Shown: piece by piece, positions 23,501 to 35,721 of the stretch | How the letters are laid out: every line of letters begins with the position of its first letter | How positions within the stretch are numbered: position 1 is the stretch's first letter | Source of the DNA: Panopea generosa | Taxonomy: Eukaryota > Mollusca > Bivalvia > Adapedonta > Hiatellidae | Assembly (NCBI GenBank): GCA_029582155.1 | Contig: CM055897.1 | Location: forward strand, 92,331,829-92,395,828 | Length of the DNA: 64,000 nucleotides | Direction: 5' to 3' | Translations under genes and position numbers: made by a program | The notes under the pieces: generated by a model | Databases searched by the model: none | Told to the model about the DNA's origin: nothing | What the model saw: only the letters and a program-made list of their open reading frames with translations

Positions 23501-24009
23501 CTCCCATTTCTGCTCATAGAAGATACGGGTTTTCCCTATGGAGGAAAACTCTATCTTCCATATCACGTCATAACTTTCTCAGATGGCCTGGCGAAAATCT
23601 TTGACTAAATCTTTTTTTTTGGTAATATATTTCCTTATCAACAAATCGTGATCATATACATTTTCATTTTTACATCTACGAAAATATTTTTAAACTTGAT
23701 TTTGTCGTAGAAAACCGTAAAAAAGAGATGGACGTTACGTCAAAATAATGTCAACGTTTATATTTATGACATCTTGCTTACCTACAAGAAAAATGTCAGA
23801 ATAAAAAATATATGGAAGTGAATTATTTAAACAAACAAAGTGCAGAGAGATTAACAGATGTAATTTCTAGTACATACTTTGAGTATGTAGAGATCTACTT
23901 TAAAATGTCCATTTCTTCATATAGATCAATATGCGAAATTTTGCGCATTAAACACGCATTAAAAAGTAGGATATTGTTTGTGATGAAGGCCATTATCGAG
24001 GCCCTCCCA

Positions 24010-24033
24010 GGGGGGCGGGGGGGGGGGGGGGGT
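24010..24033. repeat. Poly(G) tract
   Basis: A run of G interrupted by one C, next to the left inverted arm. Potential quadruplex, and a place where assembly length is unreliable. Confidence 0.9.
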
Positions 24034-24711
24034 CCCTGTGTTCTCTGGAACTCTTAAAGTAATGCCTATTGTTCCCCAGATCTCCGAAAGTATTTGCCAA
24101 AGTTCCCCAAAAGTATTTTGTCCATGTTCCCCAGATCTCTAAAAGTATTTCCATTGTTCCCTAGATCTCCAAAAGTTTTAAACATAGTTCCCTGAAAGTA
24201 CCAAATAGTGTTTCCTTAAATAAAACGTCTACTATAATATTCTCTATCATTATTTACACATCATCATTATAAGCAAAATCCATGTATTGTCTTCTTTTCT
24301 TTGTTTAAAATATCTATGATCTATGGCTTGAACTTGTGTTTTTCAAGTTTCCTTAAAAATGTGCTTGTAAGCCCTGTGGCAGGGAGCGTTTGTGGTTCAA
24401 TCACGCTGGTTCAAGAACTTCAAGAGTTTGTGTTTATACAAATACTGTGCGAGTTTGGATAAGATTCTTTGAAAAATGTTGGGGATGCTATAGCTTCTAC
24501 AAGAAAACGGTTAACGGATGGACGACGGACAATTTACCACGACATAAGCCCTGCTGGCATTTGGCAAGTAGAACCAAAGAAGATATAGATTGAAGGACAG
24601 AAGAGACAAAAAAAATTGAACAGCTGAACAGTTAATTTACAAAAGGCAATAAATACATGTAAATAATTATAAATACAGATAAAAAATTGACTTTATTGTG
24701 CAAACACGATC

Positions 24712-24795
24712 TAATAAAAAGTAGTAGATGCCGGATGGGATTGAACAAGTCCTTACGATCCGAAATCGATAATATTAACCACTGCACTATTCTAC
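24712..24795 (-). mobile_element. tRNA-like SINE head, degenerate
   Basis: On the minus strand the region reads agaatagtgcagtggttaa, then cggatcgtaaggacttgttc, then caatcccatccggcatct, the order of A box, anticodon region and a decayed B box. The SINE body cannot be followed further. Confidence 0.45.
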
Positions 24796-25561
24796 CTTTA
24801 CTCATCAGTACTGTAAATATATCTTTGGTCGGAATTACCATCCAAAATTTATTTGGGTACAAATGATTATTGGATGAAGTTGTTCAGGGGCCCAGACTAA
24901 ATCTCCAAAGCTGTCAAAAGCTGTTTCAAGCAGTCGAAATGTCATTTAAAAGTAAATTATGATCAAGAATAAAAAGTATACATAAAATAAGTGACTTAAT
25001 TACAGATTCTGGCAGGCTTAACAGCAATATAATGTCCACGGCACTTTTAGTAGTTCTATAATAACTCTTCGAATCTTGGTCTGAATTTAACAATTTTGGT
25101 GCCAAAGTAAAGCTGATAAAAATGATGACCAATTCCAATTATCAGTTATTTAATATTTTTCTTCTGTATTTAAATTATTACGGATTGAAATCAAAATGTG
25201 TTGAACTTACACGAAAAAAAGAATTTTTAAACAAAAAACGGTAGTGTTGATTTAACAAATGCCATGTACGTTTAAACAAAACACAATAAAAATAGATATA
25301 TTAGGTAGAAATATGAAGTAGTTAGTTTTCCATCGGTGGCAAAAGTTTCATATTGATATTTATTGAAGTGGTTTTCTTTATTTCTTATTAAAAAATGGGC
25401 TAAAAAAAGAGAAAACGATCACACAAAAAAACTTTAAGCGTAAAATTCTTCATTTCTTTAAATTAAAAAAAATCAAAAAAATCAAGCCCTTTCTTTTGAT
25501 ACCATAATCACAAAAATATGTTGTTTGATTCTGGAGGATGTGTGTTTCCATGATTTAGAAA

Positions 25562-25740
25562 ACGCCACGTGATCTAGCGGTAAAGCTCCGAACCCGTGAT
25601 CGGAGGATCGTGGGTATTTCAATCCTTCGCATTGAGCAAGACACTTTTTCCACATGTGCTTAGTATTGGTTATAACAAGGAAGACTACGAGCGTGATTTG
25701 TCTAAGTCGTAAGAACTTGTTTCAAATAAATAAGCTCAAA
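25562..25740 (+). mobile_element. SINE family B, forward copy
   Basis: Head cacgtgatctagcggtaaag, gatcggaggatcgtgggt and tttcaatcc, then cattgagcaagacac, gtgcttagtattggtt, gaagactacgagcgtgattt and gtctaagtcgtaagaacttg. It ends in aataaataagc. Several box positions have decayed. Confidence 0.7.
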
Positions 25741-26029
25741 CTAAACTAGAAAAAGCCAAAATGTGCCACCTGAAATTTAGACAAGTGCCTCCAGTTGGCT
25801 ATCTCTGTTTATATGTCTCTGATAAAATTGATTAAATTAGGTACTTTTTTTCATTAAGGACAATATCCCTAGATCTCTAAAATTAGGCCTTTGATCCCTT
25901 GATCTCTGAAAGTAATGGCCAATGTTCCCTAGATCTCTGAAAATAAATGGCCATGTTCTCCAGATCTCCAAAACCCCCGGGAGGGCCTCATTATCGAAGA
26001 TCTATCATTTGACTGAGATGAATGGGAGA

Positions 26030-26215
26030 AAAAAATTCATCATTAGTTCATCCTTGTGGGATAGAAACATCTCACCCTCTCGGTCAAAATTACATGCAGA
26101 GAACTCGGCAGAGTCCCGTCCCTGCATGTAATTTTGACCCGTCGCGGAGATTTTTCTATCTCACACGGATACTCACGGTGGATTCTTATATTCTCCAATT
26201 TCTACCCATAGAAGA
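26030..26215. repeat. Foldback element with perfect 18-bp hairpin arms
   Basis: GGTCAAAATTACATGCAG at 26082-26099 is exactly inverted at 26122-26139, around a 22-bp loop. Outside these arms the inverted similarity continues imperfectly: gggatagaaacatctcacc on the left against gagatttttctatctcaca on the right. Confidence 0.75.
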
Positions 26216-26895
26216 TACGGGTACATTTCTGCACTGTAAATGATGTGAGAATTATAATTAGTATCATTGTCATATAACTACATCATTATTTACAAGACTT
26301 GTGATATTTAACATGAAATTTACCCTAAAATTCCCAGTCTCCAATATAGGCAGTTACACATCTAACTATAGAAACCCAAGCATAGCAAACGTGCTAGATC
26401 TTGTATTTAATATTGCTATGAACCGTGCGTACTTTCATTTAATTATGGAGGATTTTGAAAGATTCTTCATTCACTTTTAAGACCTCTTTAAACGAGGTTT
26501 GATAATAAAAATTGTTAAGTTTAAATCGAAGTAAACTATTCTACAAAAAAGACTTAAAGACATATGCTTTTGTATCTAGTTTATATACTTGTATATTCAC
26601 AATATACATGAAAGCATACATTTAATATACATATTAACGTATTAACATTGTATGCAGTAAATAACAAGGGTCAAGAAATAATCCATAATTTACAGCCTAT
26701 ATAATGTTTATGCATCTGCTCTCCTGTATTACGATTTAATGTCGTAGTATATTTAAAATACATCTCACTTCGGAGCAGGTAACACTGTCAACATTGAAAA
26801 AAAGAACAACGTGAATTTGAAAAGTTAATTAGTTCCAATGATTGATCACTTATTAACTACCGTAACGCATCATTATCTTGTCTGTAAGTCTTCCC

Positions 26896-26902
26896 TATAT
26901 AT
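26896..26902 (+). promoter_or_regulatory. Possible TATA box of the secreted-protein gene
   Basis: TATATAT lies about 82 bp upstream of the ATG at 26984, in a plausible place for a short 5' leader. AT-rich background lowers its weight. Confidence 0.3.
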
Positions 26903-26983
26903 CATAATGTAAATCACGTAACTGGTTACACACTGATACGGAGTTTAACGAAGGAATACACTTCTTTAGGATATATTTGGAAT

Positions 26984-27041
26984 ATGGCATTAATAACTGT
27001 AGTTTTTATTTGTACATTGATATTCCAGGCTCGTTTAGTAG
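26984..27041 (+). CDS. Secreted-protein exon 1 (signal peptide)
   Basis: Nineteen codons plus one base: MALITVVFICTLIFQARLV, then a GTAG|gtaagt donor. The hydrophobic core VVFICTLIF with small polar flanks fits a cleavable signal peptide. The start has aat before ATG, and no upstream in-frame ATG is nearby. Confidence 0.72.
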
Positions 27042-29730
27042 GTAAGTCGAAAATATGTTGTGTGTTACTAGTGTTAACTCAGACTATACTAACATCTGGA
27101 ATTTAATTTGTGGTTGTACATAGCCATTGGTGATGTTCCTGAGTAAGGTACTCTAACGCTAGGTCTACCCAGGAAAACTTCAACCCTGAATTCACAATCG
27201 ATGTAAAATAAATAAGTTAAAACTTAACTGTTAATGGCGGTAAAGAATTTTTCTACCTCCCTCTCCTCAATATATAAAACTAATATTAATTAAAATGACG
27301 TCAAACAATCCCAATCAATTTAAAATAAGTTTTATAGCACGTTACTTTATTGTTGTTTTCATTTTAGTTTATGGAGACCAACCAGTGCTAGGTGGGTTGA
27401 GAAGAGATTTTAATGCATATCATGCGATGCTATTACGTCACGATTCAACAGGACAAAGAAAACTTACAAAGAGATCGTAAGTGTCCTCTTTCATGAATAG
27501 TTATGGAAATGAATATTAGAATATAGCAGTTTCAATTAGAAGTTTAAAGACGATATATGTAGGTTTTCTTCCGCATTCATTTTATCCTCGTACAATTATT
27601 CGTACACATGTGAGAGCCAAGAACCACAGACAGTTTGAACACATGTGAGAGCTAAGAATCACAGACAGTGTGTACATATGTGAGAGCTAAGAATCACAGA
27701 CAGTGTGTACATATGTGAGAGCTAAGAACCACATACAGTGTGTACACATGTGCGAGCGAAAAACTACAGGCAGTGTGTACACATGTGAGAGCTAAGAACC
27801 ACAGACAGTGTGTACATATGTGAGAGCTAAGAACCACAGACAGTGTGTTCACATGTTAGAGCTAAAAACCACAGACAGTGTGTACATATGTAAGAGCAGA
27901 TTCTCAGACAGTGTGTACATATGTGAGAGGTAAGAATCACAGACAGTGTGTACATATGGGAGAGCTTATAACCACATACAGTGTGTACACATGTGCGAGC
28001 CAAAAACCACAGGCAGTATGTACACATGTGAGAGCTAAGAACCACAGACAGTGTGTACAAATGTTAGAGCTAAGAACCACAGACAGTGTGTACATATGTT
28101 AAATCTAAGAACCATATTCAGTGTCTACATATGTGAGAGCTAAGAACCACAGACAGTTTATACATATGTGAGAGCTAAGAACCACAGACAGTGAGTGCAT
28201 ATGTAAGAGCTAAGAAACACAGACAGTGTGTACACATGTGAGAGCTAAGAACCACAGACAGTGTGTACATATGTGAGAGCTAAGATTGACAGAAATGTTT
28301 ACATATGTGAGAGCTAAGAATCACATACAGTCTGTACATATGTGACAGTTAAGAACTACATACCATGTGTACATATGTGAAAGCTGAGAACCATAGACAG
28401 TGTGTACATATGTGAGCGCTAAGAATCACAGACGGTGTGTACATATGTGAGAGCTAAGAACCACAGACAGTGTGTACATATGTCAGAGCTAAGAACTACA
28501 GACAGTGTGTACATGTGTGATAACTAAGAATCGCAGACAGAGCGTACATATGTGAGAGCTAAGAACCACAGACAATGTGAACATATGTGATAGCTCTAAG
28601 AATCACAGAAAGTGTGTACACAAGTGAGAGCTAAGAACCACAGACAGTGTGTACATATGTGATAGCTAAGAACCACAGATAGTATGTACACATGTGAGAG
28701 CTAAGAACCACAGACGATGTGTATATATGTGATAGCTAAGATTCTCAGACAGTGTGTACATATATGAGATTTGAGAACCACACACAGTATGTACATATGT
28801 GAGAGCTAAGATCTAAATACAGTGTGTAGATATATGAGAGCTAAGAACCACAGACAGTGTGTACGTATGTGAGATCTTAAAACCACAGACAGTGTGTACA
28901 TATGTGAGAGCTAAGAACCACAGACAGTATGTAAACATGTAAGCCAAGAACTACAGATAGTGTGTACATATGTGAGAGCTAAGAACCACAGACAGTATGT
29001 AAACATGTAAGAGCCAAGAACCACAGACAGTGTGTACATATGTGAGAGCTAAGAACCACAGACAGTATGTAAACATGTAAGAGCCAAGAACCACAGACAG
29101 TGTGTACATATGTGAGAGCTAAGAACCACAGACAGTATGTAAACATGTAAGAGCCAAGAACCACAGACAGTGTGTACATATGTGAGAGCTAAGAACCACA
29201 GACAGTGAGTGCATATGTAAGAGCTAAGAAACACAGACAGTGTGTACACATATGAGAGCTAAGAACCATAGACAGTGTGTACATATGTGAGAGCTAAGAA
29301 CAATAGACAGTATGTACATATGTGAGAGCTAAGCATATGTGTGTTGACAATCGTGCATATAAATACACGTCAACAAGATGAAGTGTAACTGACACTGTTT
29401 CGGCTGATGTTTCTGTCTCAGCTTTTGACCCGGCTCATCGATATCGTCATGCTGTTGAATTGTCATTTGTAAATATTAATTTGAATAATGTTGTTATTAA
29501 AACTTGAAAACTATCAAAATCTTTGTTGTTATACAGAGATATAATAGAATATATATTTGCAACAAATATTTTTAGAATACGTCACATGTTTGAAAAACTG
29601 TTTAATTCTCAACTCCTTAAAAAATGAAACTCCATAAAACAATGAATAACCTCAATGGAGAAGAACTGTATAAGATTTTATTTTCCGTTCTAATTCTTAG
29701 TTCATTGATTTGTATGTATGTAAATTTGAA

Positions 29731-29785
<55 letters not shown>

Positions 29786-32700
29786 ATAGATAAATAGATA
29801 AATAGATAGATAGATAGATATATGAATCGGTTTAATAAAATTAGGGAAAATATGTTTCTTAATTATTTTAATAAAATAATAGAAAATAGTTTCAGATTAA
29901 TCGTAATGAATAGAATTTAAATGATTAAATACAATGTAGTAACTAAAAAGAGAAAATTGGTTGGAGTGGAATTGACAATGCTAATTGAGTGATAATGACC
30001 AATGATAAAACCAATACAGAAGTAGAATTAAGACGACTTATCGACATAACAAGCACATGATTGGACAATATTGGTGGCTATTCAGGTGGAATACTAAGTA
30101 ACGGGTCTACAAAGGAAAAGAAGCCGGGAGCTATTCGTTTATATAAGTTCTACTAAAGTAAACAGCATTATTGTATTTTAAGAGACAATAACTATATTGT
30201 ATTTTTAAGGGACAGCCAGCTATATTGTATATTAAGGGCCAATCAGCTATATTGTTCTTTAAGGGCCAATCAGCAATATTGTATTTTAAGGGCCAATCAG
30301 CAATATTTATTTTAAGGGACAATCAGTTATATTGTATTTTAAGGGACAATAAGCTATATTGTATTTTGAGAGACAATCAGCAATATTGTATTTTAAGGGA
30401 TACTTAGCAATATTGTATTTTAAGGGACAATCAGCTATATTGTATTGTAAGGGACAATCAGCAATAATTATTTTAAGGAACAATCAGCAATATTGTATTT
30501 TAAGGGACAATCAGCAATATTTACTTTAAGGGACAATCAGTTATATTGTATTTTAAAGTACAATCAGCTATATTGTTTTTTCAGGGACAATCATAAAGTG
30601 TAATTTAAGAGACAATCAGCAATATTATATTTTAAGGGACAATCAGCAATATTGTACTTTAAGGGACAATCAGCAATATTGTATTTTAAGGGACAATCAG
30701 CAATATTGTATTTTAAGGGACAATCAGCAATATTGTATTTTAAGGAACAGTCAGCAATATTGTACTTTAAGGGACAATCAGCAATATTGTATTTTAAGAG
30801 ACAATCAGCAATATTGTACTTTAAGGAACAATCAGCAATATTGTACTTGAAGGGACAATCAGCTTTATTGTATTTTAAGGAACAATCAGCAATATTGTAC
30901 TATAAGGGACAATCAGCAATATTGTATTTTAAGGGACAATCAGCAATATTGTATTTAAGGGACAATCAGCTTTATTGTATTTTAAGGAACAATCAGCAAT
31001 TATATTGTACTATAAGGGACAATCAGCAATATTGTATTTTAAGGGACAATCAGCAATATTGTATTTTAAGGAACAATCAGCAATATTGTATTTTAAGGGA
31101 AAATCATCAATATTTATTTTATGGGACAATCAGCTATATTGTATTTTAAGGGACAATCAGCAATATTTATTTTAAGGGACAATCAGCAATATTGTATTTT
31201 AAGGGACAATCAGCTATATTGTATTTTAAGGGACAATCAGCAATATTGTACTATAAGGGACAATCAGCAATATTGTATTTTAAGGGACAATCAGCAATAT
31301 TGTATTTTAAGGAACAATCAGCAATATTGTACTTTAAGGGACAATCATCAATATTAATTTTATGGGACAATCAGCTATATTGTATTTTAAGGGACAATCA
31401 GCAATATTTATTTTAAGGGACAATCAGCAATATTGTATTTTAAGAGAAAATCAGCAATATTAGCTATTTTGTATTTTAAGGGACAATCAGCATTATTTAT
31501 TTTAATAGACAATCAGCAACAATTTGTTTTAAGAGACAATCAGCAATATTGTATTTTAAGGAACAATCAGCAATATTGTATTTTAAGGGACAATCAGCTT
31601 TATTGTATTTTAAGGAACAATCAGCAATATTGTATTTTAAGGGACAATCAGCTTTATTGTATTTTAAGGAACAATCAGCAATATTGTACTATAAGGACAA
31701 TCAGCAATATTGTATTTTAAGGGACAATCAGCAATATTGTATTTTAAGGAACAATCAGCAATATTGTATTTTAAGGGACAATCATCAATATTTATTTTAT
31801 GGGACAATCAGCTATATTGTATTTTAAGGGACAATCAGCAATATTTATTTTAAGGGACAATCAGCTATATTGTATTTTAAGGGACACTCAGCTATATTGT
31901 ATTTTAAGGGACAATCAGCAATATTGTATTTTAAAAGAAAATCAGCAATATTAGCTATTTTGTATTTTAAGGGACAATCAGCATTATTTATTTTAATAGA
32001 CAATCAGCAACAATTTGTTTTAAGTGACAATCAGCTATATTGTATTTTACAATAGTGTGTTTTTTTTGTGAACAGTTATTGTTAATCAGAACATAACAGA
32101 TCTGATCTGGTGTGATAAATGATATTTTTAAAACAATTTCTTATTTGCGCTTAGTAGGTGGATGGAATTGCCCCCGAATGCTAGTTTACAAAAATCACAG
32201 TTGATTTCTATTCCTTTAAATACAATTGTAGATGTATGTATCACGTTGTGATGCACTATGGTACGATTAACACTTATAACTGATCATAGTTATGTTTGTG
32301 ATATGTTTTAACAAACATAAATAAATAAGTCCACTGAAGGACCATAATTGTACATGTTTTCAAATATTTAGTCTCTTATAATTCTAAAATGAATGGCATA
32401 ATATATTTTCTTTCGTGCGTATGTACATTGATTTTATTGATGTTTGTATATTATGATGAGACGGAAATAAATAATAAATAATAAATAAATAAATTTTAAG
32501 GAACAATCAGAAATATTGTATTTTAAGCGAAGTCAAATGCTACATGATTTTAATGAGTTGTTTTTTAGTGCAAATTTTCAATCAAACTAGTTTGTATCCC
32601 TTTAATGTGTAGAGCGCGTGATCTAGTGGTAGAGCACCAAACCCACGATTGGAGGGTGATTTGTCAACTTGTTTAAACTCTCCCTTTACTACTCGTTTCT

Positions 32701-33346
32701 ATATTTCAGTACTGGTTGCTGGCAGTGCAGCATTACATCCAAATCGTTGGTTTTAACGGTACCTGAGAAAGAACAGATGTTACTAGGCCCAAGTGAAACA
32801 TTAACAAAGGAAGAGATGTCACAACAGATTGGAAACGAAACTAAAAAACCTTTACTTTCATCGGAACCTGTAATAAATAAAACATCGAAACCAACATTTA
32901 AACACACTTCGAAACATTTTACCGATGAAAACCAAAGTACTAATTTGAAAAAAGAAAAGCCTTCCTTGAAAACGAATGTAAACAAACGATGGCTAACAAA
33001 AAAGAAACAGTCTACCAATAGAGCCACACCGCAGATTTTTGGAAAGAAATCCCGTTTAATTTCACGTCCAACATCAGAATTATATAAACCTCTGAAACCA
33101 ATTTGGAAACCTACTGTTGAAAGTTCAAGTCCTGGGCGCATGTGCAGTCCCTTAAGAAAAAAATCGAAAAAAAATCCGTCAAAGTCGGATTTCAAAACTG
33201 CATCCATAAAAAAGGCTGGGGGACATTTTAAGAAATCAAAAAGGTTTTTTATACCAACAATTAAATATGCGAATTGTGTCTTAAGGTTACGGTCCATTAA
33301 TAGCACGTCTTCCGTAGACCTCTGTAGAAAGTTTTTAGTCTTGTAA
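26984..33346 (+). CDS. Secreted lysine-rich basic protein, three exons, family unknown
   Basis: Exons join(26984..27041, 27368..27476, 32710..33346) give 267 residues and all phases agree. Exon 1 encodes a signal peptide (MALITVVFICTLIFQARLV). Exon 2 encodes a short basic segment (GDQPVLGGLRRDFNAYHAML) ending in KLTKRS. Exon 3 begins in TGCWQCSIT and encodes a long hydrophilic region rich in Lys, Ser and Thr, then RMCSPLRKKSKK, and ends ANCVLRLRSIN...DLCRKFLVL. The KR before STGC looks like a dibasic convertase site, so the protein could be a precursor with a short propeptide. After the signal there are five Cys, and four N-glycosylation sequons (NET, NKT, NQS, NST). I do not recognise the family; a matrix protein, an antimicrobial precursor or a cytokine-like factor are all possible. 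Its intron 2 (5.2 kb) is mostly two minisatellites. Confidence 0.7.
27368..27476 (+). CDS. Secreted-protein exon 2 (basic propeptide-like segment)
   Basis: The acceptor ttttcattttag has a strong pyrimidine tract; the donor is GATC|gtaagt. The exon enters in phase 1 and leaves in phase 2. It encodes V-YGDQPVLGGLRRDFNAYH, AMLLRHDSTGQRKLTKR and two bases of Ser. Dibasic RR and KR pairs lie near each end. Confidence 0.72.
27600..29335. repeat. 35-bp minisatellite (about 50 units)
   Basis: Unit gtgtgtacatatgtgagagc followed by taagaaccacagaca. Variants acatgtgagag and acatgtaagag alternate in places, and around 28980-29180 a 70-bp pair is repeated almost exactly three times, showing local homogenisation. 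Open frames with VRAKNHRQCVH-like repeats are by-products. Confidence 0.95.
29729..29823. repeat. (AAAT)n / (GATA)n compound microsatellite
   Basis: About 15 copies of aaat grading into agat/gata units at the right end. Confidence 0.95.
30134..32055. repeat. 27-bp minisatellite (about 70 units)
   Basis: Unit tattttaagggacaatcagc followed by aatattg; 27 bp is a multiple of three, so the plus strand stays open for long stretches with the peptide repeat YFKGQSAIL. Blocks such as the atcatcaatatttattttatggg unit recur at about 31106, 31347 and 31790, showing higher-order copying. A stray unit lies at about 32497-32527. Location in an intron and one-base indels argue against translation. Confidence 0.95.
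32608..32680 (+). mobile_element. SINE family B, internally deleted copy
   Basis: The head gcgcgtgatctagtggtaga then gcaccaaacccacgattgga joins gagggtgatttgtcaacttg directly, so the central body is missing. Its end lies about 30-40 bp upstream of the exon 3 acceptor of the secreted-protein gene. Confidence 0.65.
32710..33346 (+). CDS. Secreted-protein exon 3 (most of mature protein)
   Basis: Acceptor tctatatttcag; 637 bp to TAA at 33344. It encodes 211 residues after the split Ser codon: TGCWQCSITSKSLVLTVPEK, then Lys/Ser/Thr-rich low-complexity sequence with repeated KPT/KTS-like motifs, a CSPLRKKSKKNPSKSDFK patch, then a short hydrophobic FFIPTIKYANCVLRLRSI and DLCRKFLVL. The reverse-strand open frame over the same bases is a shadow. 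Confidence 0.72.
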
Positions 33347-34465
33347 ATCTTCAAAAAATCCTAACCAACATATCACAGATACTAACATTTCCAAATATGT
33401 TTGAAAGAAAGACAATTTAGGAAAGCTATATATTTCGAAGAAGCAATAATATCTATGTGCATGAACGCTGTAATTATTTATTACTTTGTCAAATTCGGAT
33501 GCTATTAAAATGCTATTAAAATATAACTGCGAAAATTATTCATATGAATCTGAAAATTTTGTTTTTACAATTTGTGCAAGTTTTACATGACAAATATTAC
33601 CATGCAAATAACTTTTTTTCCCTGTAATTATTTATTGTTTATGTGTTTTAGGACGCTGTGTGGTTTTAGTATTTTTACTAGGGAAGTTGTTCGTTACATT
33701 TCGTCCTTCACAGCAATCCAGGATCCGAAATTGTTTTATATTTATAACATTGTGTGGATCCATCTCCCAAAATAGTATAAACAACGCATATGACAGATCG
33801 AAGTTAGTTTGATAATTGCATTTCACGTAAACCACGACCGCGACTGACGTTATCTAATTATTTTCCTTGACATTTGCTCTACTTCAAATTATAGCGATTG
33901 TCAAAACACATCTAAAGTAAAAAAAACCAGCATTAATGTGTGTTTTAACAGAAATTAATATAGCCCAGGTGTAAATAATGAATGAATCCCGGACATGTAA
34001 TTACGCTACAAAAATATATTTTAAATAAATCAATTGGACTTATTATATGTTGTTAGTTTATTAATATGCTTTTCGAATGTCACTTATAATCAACTATTGA
34101 AGAATAGACATATTGACTTTATCGCTCCCACGGCAATGAAGCGTAGTTACCTGGCAACCGCTGTACGTTCTGTTGAGAACCGCTTTAACTTTAATGTATG
34201 TATTGTAGGTTAGCTACCACCATTGAGACAAGCTCTCTGATTGGCCGAAAAAGTGTAGGGATGTTAAGTGCATATATTTTTTATAGTAATTTTTTCTTGG
34301 AATATGATAATGTCAAACTAGCAAACGATCACAATAAAACATAAGTTTATTATGTTTGTGTCAATAGAAAATAAAATTATGTTTCTGTGACTGACTAAAT
34401 TCACTTTATTAAGAAAACTATATGGAAAGTAAAATCGGTGAATTTTTTTTTTCATGCTAAAATTG

Positions 34466-34488
34466 GGGGGGGGGGGGGGGGGGGGGGC
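34466..34488. repeat. Poly(G) tract
   Basis: About 23 consecutive G. Potential quadruplex, with uncertain true length. Confidence 0.95.
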
Positions 34489-34654
34489 AAAAATGGTAAA
34501 ACGTGATACTTTTGACCTCATTTTTGGGGTATTTTAATTTGATTCTTATGACAGTAAATTTATATGATGAAGGACTTATTGGTCAGCGAATAGCAGAAAT
34601 AGTGAACATTAAGCCAAACGTTATAAAGTAAGTCTACGGAAAACACAATGTTGG

Positions 34655-34758
34655 TAGCTGACCTAAAGCTGTAACAGGACGAGGAAAATATGCAGCCAGT
34701 CCGGGAATTAAACCCCGTACCGTTCGCAGAAAATAAATATTGCTTAAGCATACCGACT
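34655..34758 (-). mobile_element. tRNA-like SINE head
   Basis: On the minus strand ccagtcggtatgcttaagca is followed by acggtacggggtttaattcc and cggactggctgca, the layout of an A box and a B box (ggtttaattcc). No body matching families A or B follows. Confidence 0.5.
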
Positions 34759-35721
34759 GGACTAGTTTATCTCCTTAGAGGTTGAGAAAAATGACAATTT
34801 CATAGACTTCTTTATCGAAAACGTGTTGTTATCAAATAAATACAAACCTCAGTGAAACATAAACTACTATAACCTTCTACTGCCTAGTATTACTGGTTGA
34901 ATAAAGTAGAAAATGCAATTCAATTGGTGTAATGTGTTTTTCAGTGTTAGTAATAAACAGTCTTTCACTAAGTATTTGCATGTTTAATTTTGATTTAGCA
35001 AGAAGTATTGTTTCTCTTGGATGCATGGTAACATAGTTATTGTTTATATTTATCTTTTCTCGGCCGAATTCGTCTTTTTGTCGCCTTTAGAAGGACACAC
35101 GACAAAGTTAAATTGATTTTGTTCTATTTCCATCATCAAATGATTATTTAAAGATATGTTAATTTATGATTGTAATAATAGTATCAGTTTTCATAAAACT
35201 TGTTTTGAAAAAAAAAAAATCTTTGAATTTGTTTTCTGTCATGTCTATACAAGCTGATGAATATCGTTCGGTGAAAATCGTCAAAATTGTCGTATGTCCA
35301 TTTAAAGGGCGATATATTCTGCTTCAGTGGTGGCGTTACAATAACAACAAAAACACGGTGAAATAAACATATTGTTATAATGTTTACATTATCAATCAAA
35401 ATGTAGTGCTAGAAAGTTTACAAACCATTTGTCTTAGTATTGAGCATTGTTTTGATTAACGCATATATATTATAGGAAAAAATGTAATTACAGTAAGAAT
35501 TACTTGAAATAGCACTCATTACTGGTTACCACTGCTGTTATGATTGTTTCGTCATTCAATTAACAAATAGTTTTTGTAGGAACACTTTTTATGCAAATTA
35601 TGTAAACACACAACAAACGCTGTAACAAACGTCAAACGTTAAAATGTCAGATATGTTGCGAGATATAGACTGGGTGCATATCGGCGAGATACTAAAATAT
35701 TATGACCCATTCCCAGATGAA

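Larger units (their letters stand above)
23500..26240. mobile_element. Composite repeat region with AGATCT units and inverted arms
   Basis: The sequence catagaagatacgggt occurs at about 23516 and again at about 26206. Inside, attatcgaggccctcccaggg (23992) is the inverse of cccccgggagggcctcattat (25974). Next to each arm lie degenerate tandem units of the type gttccccagatctccaaaagtatt (24060-24200 and 25855-25970). A SINE lies between. This suggests an old 2-3-kb element, perhaps nested. Element class is not clear. Confidence 0.4.
27477..32709. other. Intron 2 of the secreted-protein gene
   Basis: 5,233 bp, of which about 3.7 kb are two unrelated minisatellites, with an AAAT microsatellite between them. 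A deleted SINE copy lies just before the acceptor. The remaining 29340-29720 and 32060-32600 show no exon. Confidence 0.7.

Noticed and set aside
32689-33354. A 221-residue minus-strand open frame opposite exon 3 of the secreted-protein gene
   Set aside because: It is the shadow of a lysine-rich coding strand (AAA/TTT codons); the plus strand has phased exons, a signal peptide and good splice sites.
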